Positions 6,565 through 13,659 of a DNA stretch of 15,182 nucleotides are shown piece after piece. How positions within the stretch are numbered: the stretch's first letter is position 1; the number at the start of each line of letters is the position of its first letter. Source of the DNA: Synechococcus sp. HW_metabat.21 (GTDB lineage: Bacteria; Cyanobacteriota; Cyanobacteriia; PCC-6307; Cyanobiaceae). The notes under the pieces were generated by a model. The model was not told where the DNA came from. It made no database searches and worked only from the letters and a program-made list of their open reading frames with translations. The stretch covers positions 1 through 15,182 of the forward strand of contig JAAZUZ010000022.1 in NCBI GenBank assembly GCA_018623875.1, read 5' to 3'. Both the position numbers and the translations under genes were made by a program.

Positions 6565-7581
6565 CTAGAAAGCGCTGCTGACCAGCGATGCGGCCAGGGT
6601 GAAACCTGCGTTGCCGGACCCACTCCAGCCGAGCAGGGCAAAGCCCTGCTCGGAGAACTGCTCGCCGGCCGGCATGCGCGCCATCAAGAGCAGCAGACAG
6701 ACACCAAAGAGATAGAAGATCGACCAGCGAAAGAGGCCCTTGGCCCGCTGAAGATCATCGGGGTCTTGCTGCAATGTCCAGGTCATCTGCAGCAGCCGAG
6801 CGTTGAACGGCAGCAGCAAGAGCCCATAGAGCAACCCACCGCCGGGCAAGGCCCAGACCCCCACCAGACTGAGCACGACGGTGGCCAGGGCGTACCAGCG
6901 AATGGCCTCAGCTGTGGCACCACTGCCCTTCACCACCGGAAGCATCGGAATGCCCACAGCGCGGTAGTCCTCCTTGAGCAACAAAGCCAAGGCCCAGAAA
7001 TGGGCGGGCGTCCAGAGCATCACCAGGGCAAACAACCACCAACTGCCCAGGCCCAGGTGACCGGTGGCGGCGGCGGCGCCCACCAGCGGAGGAATGGCGC
7101 CTGCCACACCGCCAATGACGATGTTCTGGGTGGTACGGGGCTTGAGTAGCACCGTGTAGAGCAGCACGTAGCTGCAGAGGCCCAGCAGCGACAAGCTCGC
7201 GGCCAGACAATTCACGCCCCCCACCAAGAGGGTGGCTGCCGTCAAGGTCAAGGTGACGGCAATGGCAAAGGCCGCCGTGATGGAGAGGCGACCGGAGGGG
7301 AGGGCACGGCCGCTGGTCCGCTGCATGCGGCCATCGAGCTCCTGCTCCCAAAGACAGTTCAAGACACCGGCCGCTGCCGCCGCCAAGGCTCCGCCGCCCA
7401 AGGTGCAGGCCAAACGCAAGGGAGGCAGCGGCCAGCCCTCTGACAACGCCATCCCACCGAGGGTGGTGGCCAAGAGCAGGGGAATCAGCCGCGGCTTCGC
7501 GATCTCCAACCAGGGGGGCAACTTGACCCGCTTCCGGGAGGGAACCACCTCCTCACGCGTCAAGGTCAGCGAATTAGCCAC
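6565..7581 (-). CDS. ctaB: protoheme IX farnesyltransferase (heme O synthase) CtaB
   Basis: Integral membrane enzyme that adds farnesyl to heme b, giving heme o for the oxidase. It has 338 residues with an N-terminal EIAKPRLIPLLLATT (26-40). The first substrate motif is NCLWEQELDGRMQRT (75-89). The second region is YTVLLKPRTTQNIVIGG…PPLVG, followed by TPAHFWALALLLKEDY and IPMLPVV; multiple helices are predicted. The GTG start at 7581 overlaps the ctaA stop by eight bases and is preceded by a perfect GGAGGT (7592-7587), so the two are probably translationally coupled. One point is unusual: the normal NDxxDxxxD motif reads N-C-x-x-E79-x-x-x-D83, with Glu in place of the first canonical Asp. Confidence 0.93.
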   Translation of the reverse strand: MANSLTLTREEVVPSRKRVKLPPWLEIAKPRLIPLLLATTLGGMALSEGWPLPPLRLACTLGGGALAAAAAGVLNCLWEQELDGRMQRTSGRALPSGRLSITAAFAIAVTLTLTAATLLVGGVNCLAASLSLLGLCSYVLLYTVLLKPRTTQNIVIGGVAGAIPPLVGAAAATGHLGLGSWWLFALVMLWTPAHFWALALLLKEDYRAVGIPMLPVVKGSGATAEAIRWYALATVVLSLVGVWALPGGGLLYGLLLLPFNARLLQMTWTLQQDPDDLQRAKGLFRWSIFYLFGVCLLLLMARMPAGEQFSEQGFALLGWSGSGNAGFTLAASLVSSAF

Positions 7582-8455
7582 GAAGCACCTCCGGCCAACT
7601 ACGAACGGTCAAGGCCGCCAAAACAGCCACCAGCAGTGCCGCCCCGAGCTGGTGGGCCACCGTCACCGCGGGGATAGACAAGCTGAGACGCAAGCTCAGG
7701 ACGCCTAGGGCGATCTGAAGCAACACCAACAGGGCCGCCGCTAAGGCCAAGGGGCGATCACTGGGACGCTTCCAGAGCAGAAGTCCAGAACCGAGCAGCA
7801 CCAGAACCCCCACAGGCCGCGCACCAAGGCGATGCAAGAGAAGCCAGGAGCAGCCCTCACCCGAGCTCAGGCAACGGCCCGCAGCCCACTGACTGGCCAT
7901 CAACCCCCCAAGAAGGCATTGCACCAGAACGGCCAAGGCGAGGGCGGCGGCGACACCAGCCCAAACGAGAGAGCGGCTCGAGGTTGCGGCGAGCGAGCCG
8001 GTCCTGAGCAGTTCGCTCAGACCACTCAGGAGAGCCACCAGCACCAGGGCGGTGAGCAGGTGCGCCGTCACCACAGGGAAGGGCAGCAACAGGGTCACCG
8101 TTAAGGCCCCCAAGCCGGCCTGAACGGCGACCAAGACAAGGCTGAGGCTGGAGAACAGCGGGAAGCCCTTCGGCAACTCGCGTCTCCACCACCAGCTCGC
8201 CGCGGTGAGCACCAGCAGACCGACACCCACGACGAAGGCATCGAGGCGGTGGAACCATTCCAGGAAGACCTGGAGGTTCATCTGCCGACCCGGCAAGAGG
8301 GAGCCGTAGCAAAGGGGCCAGTCGGGACAAGCCAGACCTGCCTCCATCACCCGCGTCGCGCCGCCAATCACCACAAGGGCAATCAGAGCCACCAAAAGGT
8401 GGGCGCAGAGCGCGGCTAAACCATCTCGTTTGCTGGGCTGTGTGGCGCCGAACAT
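7574..8455 (-). CDS. ctaA: heme A synthase CtaA
   Basis: Membrane enzyme that oxidises the C8 methyl group of heme o to make heme a. It has 293 residues with about eight predicted helices, as expected for two four-helix halves. It shows the disulfide-type Cys pairs C43/C49 (LACPDWPLCYG) and, in the second half, CLSSGEGC. Each half carries paired heme-ligand histidines: EWFHRLDA (Glu66, His69), TAHLLTA, LLHRLGA and VAHQLGA. ATG at 8455. It is first in the minus-strand run and divergent from ctaC, so heme a supply and oxidase subunits can be controlled from the same intergenic region. Confidence 0.94.
   Translation of the reverse strand: MFGATQPSKRDGLAALCAHLLVALIALVVIGGATRVMEAGLACPDWPLCYGSLLPGRQMNLQVFLEWFHRLDAFVVGVGLLVLTAASWWWRRELPKGFPLFSSLSLVLVAVQAGLGALTVTLLLPFPVVTAHLLTALVLVALLSGLSELLRTGSLAATSSRSLVWAGVAAALALAVLVQCLLGGLMASQWAAGRCLSSGEGCSWLLLHRLGARPVGVLVLLGSGLLLWKRPSDRPLALAAALLVLLQIALGVLSLRLSLSIPAVTVAHQLGAALLVAVLAALTVRSWPEVLRG
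7587..7592 (-). promoter_or_regulatory. ribosome binding site of ctaB inside ctaA
   Basis: GGAGGT on the minus strand, five bases before the GTG start of ctaB and inside the last codons of ctaA. It decides the GTG start at 7581. Confidence 0.75.
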
Positions 8456-8661
8456 CTCAGGGGGAGAAGGGCGGTTGGCGTCAAACTAGTGACGTCTCCT
8501 CGGCTTCGCTAACCAGCGCAACAAGCAGTCCCAAAGCGACACCGATAGTGATTAATCCGTGAGCATTCCCTCACCGATCAGCGGCGGATTACTGCAAAGA
8601 ACCAAGAACGACTCCTGAATCGCAAACCCTCCATAGGCTGATCGCGATCGATTCCAGGACC
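8456..8661. promoter_or_regulatory. divergent ctaA–ctaC control region with nested inverted repeat
   Basis: A 206-base gap, the longest in the window, between the starts of ctaA (-) and ctaC (+). It must contain both promoters, although I cannot pick convincing -35/-10 pairs. It has a nested dyad: TAATCCG (8553-8559) with CGGATTA (8585-8591), and inside it GTGAG (8559-8563) with CTCAC (8570-8574) around a six-base loop. The inner dyad (GTGA-N8-TCAC) does not fit NtcA (GTA-N8-TAC) or CRP (TGTGA-N6-TCACA) spacing. AGGA (8656-8659) lies close to the ctaC ATG. Confidence 0.5.
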
Positions 8662-9501
8662 ATGCGGATTCCAGCCGCAATCCTCACCCTGATCACCGGC
8701 ATGGCCCTTGTTTTGCTGGGCCTATGGATCGGGCAGAACATCAACCTCCTCCCGGTTGATGCCAGCGCGAATGCGCCGGTCTACGACGAACTTTTCAAGG
8801 TTCTCTTCAGCATTGGCACCATCCTCTTTGTCGGGATTGTTGGGCTGATCGTTTACAGCCTTGTGAAATTCCGCCGCAAGCCTGGTGAAAGCGGTGATGG
8901 TGAAGCCGTCGAGGGAAACCTCCCCCTCGAGATCCTCTGGACCGCCATCCCCGCGGTGGTCGTGCTGTTCGTCGGCATCTACAGCTACGACATCTACGAC
9001 CGAATGGGCGGCATGGCGCCGCTCAACGACCACAGCATGCACGCCATGGGCGGGGAGATGGAGGAATCCCGCACCTGGGGTGGCATCAGCCCGGTCAGCC
9101 TTGAGAGCGATGCTGCTGCTGCTCCACTGCCGATCGATGTGACGGCGATGCAATTCGCCTTCATCTTTCACTACCCCGACGCGGAGATCACGAGCGGCGA
9201 GCTCCATGTGCCCATGGGGCAGCCGGTGGCCCTTCACATGAAGGCCAATGACGTGATTCATGCCTTTTGGGTGCCGGAGTTCCGCCTCAAGCAGGACGTC
9301 ATCCCAGGTCAACCCACCCTGTTGAGCTTTACCGCCACCCGACCGGGCCGCTATCCGATCGTCTGCGCGGAGCTCTGCGGTCCGTACCACGGCGGCATGC
9401 GCTCAACCGTGATCGTCGACGAACCCGAGACGTTCGAAGCCTGGGTGAACCAAAACAGTCCGATTGCGAACGCCGCTCCCCAGACCCCGGTGCAGTCATG
9501 A
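8662..9501 (+). CDS. ctaC: cytochrome c oxidase subunit II CtaC
   Basis: Accepts electrons from cytochrome c or plastocyanin through its CuA centre on the lumenal/periplasmic side. It has 279 residues. Helices are predicted at about 5-23, 45-68 and 90-109; the first is probably an uncleaved or cleaved signal-like helix without a lipobox. The CuA ligands are all present: His200 (NDVIHAFWVPEF), Cys235, Glu237, Cys239, His243 and Met246 (CAELCGPYHGGM). Two features stand out. A Met/His-rich loop lies at 115-136, after the third helix. The aromatic patch reads QFAFIFHYP (164-172), without the Trp residues of mitochondrial enzymes. Its stop overlaps the ctaD start (ATGA). Confidence 0.95.
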   Translation: MRIPAAILTLITGMALVLLGLWIGQNINLLPVDASANAPVYDELFKVLFSIGTILFVGIVGLIVYSLVKFRRKPGESGDGEAVEGNLPLEILWTAIPAVVVLFVGIYSYDIYDRMGGMAPLNDHSMHAMGGEMEESRTWGGISPVSLESDAAAAPLPIDVTAMQFAFIFHYPDAEITSGELHVPMGQPVALHMKANDVIHAFWVPEFRLKQDVIPGQPTLLSFTATRPGRYPIVCAELCGPYHGGMRSTVIVDEPETFEAWVNQNSPIANAAPQTPVQS

Positions 9502-11174
9502 CCATCAGCCTGACCCCCGAGCAGAGCACGCCGCTCCAACCCCAGGGCTGGCTTCGCTACCTCAGCTTCAGCACTGATCACAAGGTGATCGGACTGCAGT
9601 ATTTGGTGTGCGGCTTCATCTTTTATCTGATCGGCGGCGCCCTCGCTGGTGCCATCCGAACGGAGCTGCTCACTCCGATTTCTGACTTCCTGCCGCGGGA
9701 GACCTACAACGAAGTCCTGACCCTGCACGGCACGGTGATGATCTTTTTATGGATCGTCCCGGTGGTCAATGGCGCCTTCGGCAACTACCTGATCCCCTTC
9801 TATGTCGGTGCCCGAGACATGGCCTTCCCTCGGCTGAATGCCGTGGCGTTTTGGCTCATCCCGCCAGCCGGATTGCTGCTGATCAGCAGTTACTTCATCG
9901 CCAGCGCCCCCCAATCGGGTTGGACCGCCTACCCCCCCTTGAGCATCACCACCCCGGCAACGGGTCAGATCATCTGGATCTTGAGTGTGCTGCTGCTCGG
10001 CGGCAGCTCGATCTTTGGTGGGATCAACTTCATCGCCACGATCCTCAAATTGCGGCGTCCGGGGCTGAAGTTGATGCAGCTTCCGATGTACTGCTGGGCG
10101 ATGCTCGGCACCAGCATCTTGGTGGTGCTCTCCACCCCCGTTCTGGCTGGAACGCTGGTGCTACTGAGCTTCGACATCATTGCCCACACCGGCTTTTTCA
10201 ACCCCAGCCTGGGGGGCAATGCGGTGGTCTACCAGCACCTGTTCTGGTTCTATTCCCACCCGGCGGTTTACATCATGGTGTTGCCGGCCTTTGGCCTGGT
10301 CAGCGAAATCCTGCCCATCCATTGCCGTAAGCCCCTCTTCGGCTACACGACGATGGTGTATTCGATCATGGGCATTGTCTTCCTTGGGCTGATCGTCTGG
10401 GCCCACCACATGTTCACGAGCGGGACGCCTCCCTGGATGCGGCTGTTCTTCACGATCGCCACCTCCTTTATCGCCGTACCAACGGGCATCAAATTCTTTA
10501 ACTGGCTCGCGACGATGTGGGGCGGCCGCATTGCCCTCAACAGCGCGATGCTGTTCTCCTGCGGCTTCATCATCAACTTTGTCTTCGGTGGGATCACGGG
10601 CGTAGCCCTAGCCCAGGTCCCCTTTGACATCCATGTGCACGACACCTACTTCGTCGTCGCCCATTTCCACTACATCGTCTATGGCGGCACGGTGTTTGTG
10701 ATCTTCGCCTCGATCTACCACTGGTACCCGAAGGTGACCGGGCGATTGCTGAATGAAGATCTGGGCCGACTGCACTTTCTGCTCACCTTCGTCGGCTTCA
10801 ACCTTTGCTTCGCACCGCAGCACTGGCTCGGCCTCAATGGCATGCCCAGGCGTGTCGCTGAATACGACCCCCAGTTCGAGCTGATCAACCAGCTCAGCAG
10901 TGTCGGGGCCCTGCTCATGGCAATCAGCACCCTGCCCTTCCTGCTGAACGTCGTCCTCAGTGCCTTCAACGGGGCGCCGGCCGGCGACAACCCCTGGGAT
11001 GCCCTGACGCCGGAGTGGCTCACCAGTTCCCCCCCACCCGTGGAGAACTGGAAAGGGGAAGCACCCTTGGTGACAGAGCCCTATGGCTATGGCACCCCCG
11101 CCGGCGAACTCCCCTTAGCCGCCACCTCGGGCCCTGAGCTCTGGAAGCTCGGCAACTCTGACCAGCGCTCCTGA
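9498..11174 (+). CDS. ctaD: cytochrome c oxidase subunit I CtaD (type A2)
   Basis: Catalytic subunit with heme a and the heme a3–CuB site, reducing O2 and pumping protons. It has 558 residues from ATG 9498, overlapping the ctaC stop by four bases; an open frame runs back to 9267 but lies inside ctaC. Expected ligands are present: His77 and His391 (heme a), His389 (heme a3), and His254, His303 and His304 (CuB), with Tyr258 as the cross-linked Tyr. Asp107 (ARDMAFPR) marks the D channel and Lys332 the K channel. Helix VI reads YSHPAVY (252-258): Ala256 replaces the Glu of type A1 oxidases, and the Tyr-Ser pair marks type A2. The hydrophilic C-terminal tail (about 505-558) is Pro/Gly-rich. Confidence 0.96.
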   Translation: MTISLTPEQSTPLQPQGWLRYLSFSTDHKVIGLQYLVCGFIFYLIGGALAGAIRTELLTPISDFLPRETYNEVLTLHGTVMIFLWIVPVVNGAFGNYLIPFYVGARDMAFPRLNAVAFWLIPPAGLLLISSYFIASAPQSGWTAYPPLSITTPATGQIIWILSVLLLGGSSIFGGINFIATILKLRRPGLKLMQLPMYCWAMLGTSILVVLSTPVLAGTLVLLSFDIIAHTGFFNPSLGGNAVVYQHLFWFYSHPAVYIMVLPAFGLVSEILPIHCRKPLFGYTTMVYSIMGIVFLGLIVWAHHMFTSGTPPWMRLFFTIATSFIAVPTGIKFFNWLATMWGGRIALNSAMLFSCGFIINFVFGGITGVALAQVPFDIHVHDTYFVVAHFHYIVYGGTVFVIFASIYHWYPKVTGRLLNEDLGRLHFLLTFVGFNLCFAPQHWLGLNGMPRRVAEYDPQFELINQLSSVGALLMAISTLPFLLNVVLSAFNGAPAGDNPWDALTPEWLTSSPPPVENWKGEAPLVTEPYGYGTPAGELPLAATSGPELWKLGNSDQRS

Positions 11175-11179
11175 ACACC

Positions 11180-11782
11180 ATGACCAGCCTGAGTTCCAGC
11201 GAGTCCCTCAGCCAACAGGAGGCCACAGAAGCGCACGAGCACCACGGCGACTTCCGGATGTTCGGCCTCGCCACCTTTCTGGTTGCCGATGGCATGACCT
11301 TCGCCGGGTTCTTCGCGGCGTATCTGACCTTCCGCGCCGTCAACCCGTTGCCATCCGGAGCGACCTACGAGCTCGAGCTGGTGCTGCCCACCATCAACAC
11401 CTTGCTGCTGCTGATCAGCAGCTTCACCTTCCATCGCGCTGGTGCGGCGATGAAACGCAACCAACGGGCCCTGGGCCAGCGTTGGTTACTGATCAGCGCC
11501 GCCCTTGGCTTTGCGTTTTTGGCCGGGCAGATGAAGGAGTACTTCGAGCTCCCCTTCGGCCTCACCGACAACCTCTTCGCCAGCACCTTCTATGCCATCA
11601 CCGGCTTCCACGGTCTGCACGTGACCTTGGGCGGCTTGATGATCCTGATCGTCTGGTGGCAATGCCGCGATGGTGGTCGGGTGAGCCAAGACAACCTCTT
11701 TCCTCTGGAGGCCGCGGAGCTTTATTGGCACTTCGTCGATGGCATCTGGGTGGTCCTCTACGGAATCCTGTATCTGCTGTAG
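11180..11782 (+). CDS. ctaE: cytochrome c oxidase subunit III CtaE
   Basis: Structural subunit that stabilises the oxidase. It has 200 residues, the short bacterial form with five predicted helices (about 27-48, 65-84, 102-119, 133-156, 178-199) and a His/Glu-rich cytoplasmic start (EATEAHEHHGD). Family landmarks are FLVADGMTFAGFFAAYL, the ASTFYAITGFHGLHVTLGG segment and the C-terminal ELYWHFVDGIWVVLYGILY. It begins five bases after ctaD, completing a ctaCDE operon. The Asp in FVDGIW is normal. No clear terminator follows. Confidence 0.95.
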   Translation: MTSLSSSESLSQQEATEAHEHHGDFRMFGLATFLVADGMTFAGFFAAYLTFRAVNPLPSGATYELELVLPTINTLLLLISSFTFHRAGAAMKRNQRALGQRWLLISAALGFAFLAGQMKEYFELPFGLTDNLFASTFYAITGFHGLHVTLGGLMILIVWWQCRDGGRVSQDNLFPLEAAELYWHFVDGIWVVLYGILYLL

Positions 11783-11909
11783 GGCCGCTGTTTGATCACA
11801 GTTCTTGCAAGTTGCCCTTGCGAAGCATTGCTTGGGATCGGCACAATCGGGCCGCCAGCACCCCAACGCACCGGTGTTCGTCGAAGAGAAGACAACCAAG
11901 CCAACCGAG

Positions 11910-12281
11910 ATGCTGGAAGGCAAGGCGCTGCTGGATAAGGCTCGCTCCCTCAGCAATCGCCCGGAGGATCAGATCGCCAGAGCCTGCGGCTACGTCGGTC
12001 CCAGTGGTCGTCTACTCAAAAAAAGCTTCTACCGCGCCCTCGTTGAAGCGAAGGGCTACAAGCTGCCCAGCCAGAGCGGCGGCGGCAGTGGAACCAAAGG
12101 TCGCCAAGCCGAGTTCCGCACCAAGGTGCACGGCAATGGAAACCTGCTGATTGGGAACGCCTACACCCGCCGAATGGGGCTGGAGCCCGGCCAGGAATTC
12201 AAGATCGAGATCCACAAAGAAACGGGCTCCATTTGGCTGCTGCCCCTCGAGGGGGACAGCAGCACAAAAGAAGCCCTCTAA
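11910..12281 (+). CDS. cyanobacterial AbrB-like transcription factor (cyAbrB)
   Basis: Small DNA-binding regulator, 123 residues from ATG 11910. The N-terminal part (LEGKALLDKARSL, IARACGYV, FYRALVEAKGYKL) matches the conserved helical region of cyAbrB proteins. After a Ser/Gly linker, KGRQAEFRTKVHGNGNLLIG…LEPGQEFKIEI is the AbrB-like swapped-hairpin segment, here at the C-terminus as usual in cyanobacteria. In known cyanobacteria these proteins act as broad regulators of nitrogen/carbon balance and other genes. An in-frame GTG at 11874 would add 12 residues, and the frame opens at 11805; neither has a good ribosome binding site. It lies 127 bases after ctaE with its own probable promoter. 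Confidence 0.88.
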   Translation: MLEGKALLDKARSLSNRPEDQIARACGYVGPSGRLLKKSFYRALVEAKGYKLPSQSGGGSGTKGRQAEFRTKVHGNGNLLIGNAYTRRMGLEPGQEFKIEIHKETGSIWLLPLEGDSSTKEAL

Positions 12282-12298
12282 AGGCCGCACTTGAGCGT

Positions 12299-12883
12299 TT
12301 AGCGGTCGTCCGGTCCGTGGAAAGCGGCACTGAACACCAAAAGGTCAATCCCGCTAAAGAGGAAGCTGATCCCCACCAGGATGCCGATCACGCTCAACAG
12401 ACCCAGGCCCTGCATCGAAACGATGATCAGGCCGAGGATGAAGGTGACGATGCCGTTAGCCAAACCCCAGCCCCAACCGGCCATCTCGGTGTGGGATAGG
12501 GAGACGATGCTGGCCACCACACCCTCCACCAGGAACACGATGCCGATGGCGAAGGCCAAGGCCGCCACCTGAGCCGCTGCCGGTTCCACGCCGGCGCTGA
12601 ACTGCTGAATAATCCAAGCGCCGGTCACCACAAACAAGGTGGAGACCACAAGGCGCCAGAAACAGTGCCATTTGCTCAGCTGCCTGGAGCGATTGAGGCT
12701 GTTCACCCAGCCGATGATCCCGCCCACCAGAAAAGCCAAGGCCACCACCACCGTCACCCAGGCGGAGGCAATCATCGGGAAAATCAGGGCGAGAACGCCC
12801 AGCACCAGCAACAGGATGCCTTCGGCGACGGTGAAGCTGCGCAGGGCACCCACCGCCAAACCGGAATTGTCGTCAGAAGCCAT
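12299..12883 (-). CDS. HdeD-family (DUF308) membrane protein
   Basis: A 194-residue integral membrane protein with six predicted helices at about 15-38, 41-60, 76-95, 106-128, 137-156 and 163-185, typical of the HdeD/DUF308 family. ILLLVLGVLALIFP and the repeat-like second and third helix pairs (VFLVEGVVASIVSL; ILVGISFLFSGIDLLVF) suggest three related two-helix units. In Escherichia coli, HdeD is linked to acid resistance at high cell density; no function is established here. The ATG at 12883 is clear. It converges on the cyAbrB gene (17-base gap) and lies 55 bases after ribE on the same strand, so it could be co-transcribed with it. Confidence 0.85.
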   Translation of the reverse strand: MASDDNSGLAVGALRSFTVAEGILLLVLGVLALIFPMIASAWVTVVVALAFLVGGIIGWVNSLNRSRQLSKWHCFWRLVVSTLFVVTGAWIIQQFSAGVEPAAAQVAALAFAIGIVFLVEGVVASIVSLSHTEMAGWGWGLANGIVTFILGLIIVSMQGLGLLSVIGILVGISFLFSGIDLLVFSAAFHGPDDR

Positions 12884-12938
12884 GAAGTGTTCAGCAGGAA
12901 CACGAACCCCCGGAACGTAGGCATGGCCTTTGGGGTTG

Positions 12939-13604
12939 TCAGCTCCAGCCGTGTTCCTTCAACCAGGCATCACTAATCGGAGCCGTCGACGGACCAGATC
13001 CCGACGCGCCGTGCTGAAGCAGGCGTTCGGTGTACTTCGCCAGCAGATCCGCCTCCAAGTTCACCGGCGTGCCCCGCTTCAGATGCTGCAGGGTCGTGCT
13101 GCTCCAGGTGTGGGGAATCACCGCAATCCAAAACTCGGCCCCATCAGCGCTGCACCCCGCCACGGTCAGGCTGATGCCATCGACGGCGATGCTGGCCTTC
13201 TCGCAGATGTAGCGGCCGAAGGCCGGATCCTGCCAACGCAGCCTGAGTGTCCATGACGCGCTCTGCTGCTCCACCGCCACCACATGGCCCAGGCCATCGA
13301 CGTGGCCACTCACCAGATGTCCGCCGAGACGATCCTGAAGACGCAGGGCCGGCTCGAGATTCACCCAGCCCCCTCGGTCGGCCTTCGCCGAGAGGGTCGT
13401 ACGGCTCAGGGTCTCCTCGCTGACGTCGGCCTGAAAACCGCTGGCGGAGCGTTCGGTCACGGTCAAACAGACACCGTCGACGGCAACGCTGTCCCCCAGG
13501 GCCAACTGGGCAGGGTCGAGATCAGAACCCGGGGGGATCTGCAGCGTCAGGCCGCCACTGCGGCGCTGCAGCTGTCCGGTGGCCTGCACCAGCCCTGTGA
13601 ACAT
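12939..13604 (-). CDS. ribE: riboflavin synthase, alpha subunit
   Basis: Cytoplasmic enzyme that converts two 6,7-dimethyl-8-ribityllumazine molecules to riboflavin and a pyrimidine. It has 221 residues, the usual length, with the typical N-terminus MFTGLVQATG. There are two lumazine-binding barrels: the first contains SVAVDGVCLTVTE and the linker GGHLVSGHVDG; the second contains KASIAVDGISLTVAG and VNLEADLLAKY. The duplicated VDGxxLTV marks are diagnostic. A short helical tail (ISDAWLKEHGW) ends the protein. It is divergent from the DUF151 gene across 55 bases, and no FMN riboswitch is visible there. Confidence 0.95.
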   Translation of the reverse strand: MFTGLVQATGQLQRRSGGLTLQIPPGSDLDPAQLALGDSVAVDGVCLTVTERSASGFQADVSEETLSRTTLSAKADRGGWVNLEPALRLQDRLGGHLVSGHVDGLGHVVAVEQQSASWTLRLRWQDPAFGRYICEKASIAVDGISLTVAGCSADGAEFWIAVIPHTWSSTTLQHLKRGTPVNLEADLLAKYTERLLQHGASGSGPSTAPISDAWLKEHGWS

Positions 13605-13659
13605 GCGGTGGCCCGATCAACACTGGCCATAATCGGGCAGAAGGGAGAGCGGGCAAGTC
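13605..13659. promoter_or_regulatory. short divergent promoter region between ribE and the DUF151 gene
   Basis: 55 bases must hold both 5' ends. CATAAT (about 13625-13630) could serve as a plus-strand -10 box, but no good -35 is seen. GGGAGAG lies about ten bases before the ATG at 13660. It is too short for an FMN riboswitch. Confidence 0.3.

Noticed and set aside
8559..8574. GTGAG-N6-CTCAC as an NtcA or CRP-type site
   Set aside because: Half-site spacing is GTGA-N8-TCAC, two bases longer than either consensus allows.
9267..9497. Upstream extension of the ctaD frame inside ctaC
   Set aside because: The conserved subunit I start follows ATG 9498, and the extension lies wholly within the CuA domain coding region in another frame.
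13605..13659. FMN riboswitch controlling ribE
   Set aside because: The region is 55 bases long and lacks the conserved FMN aptamer segments.
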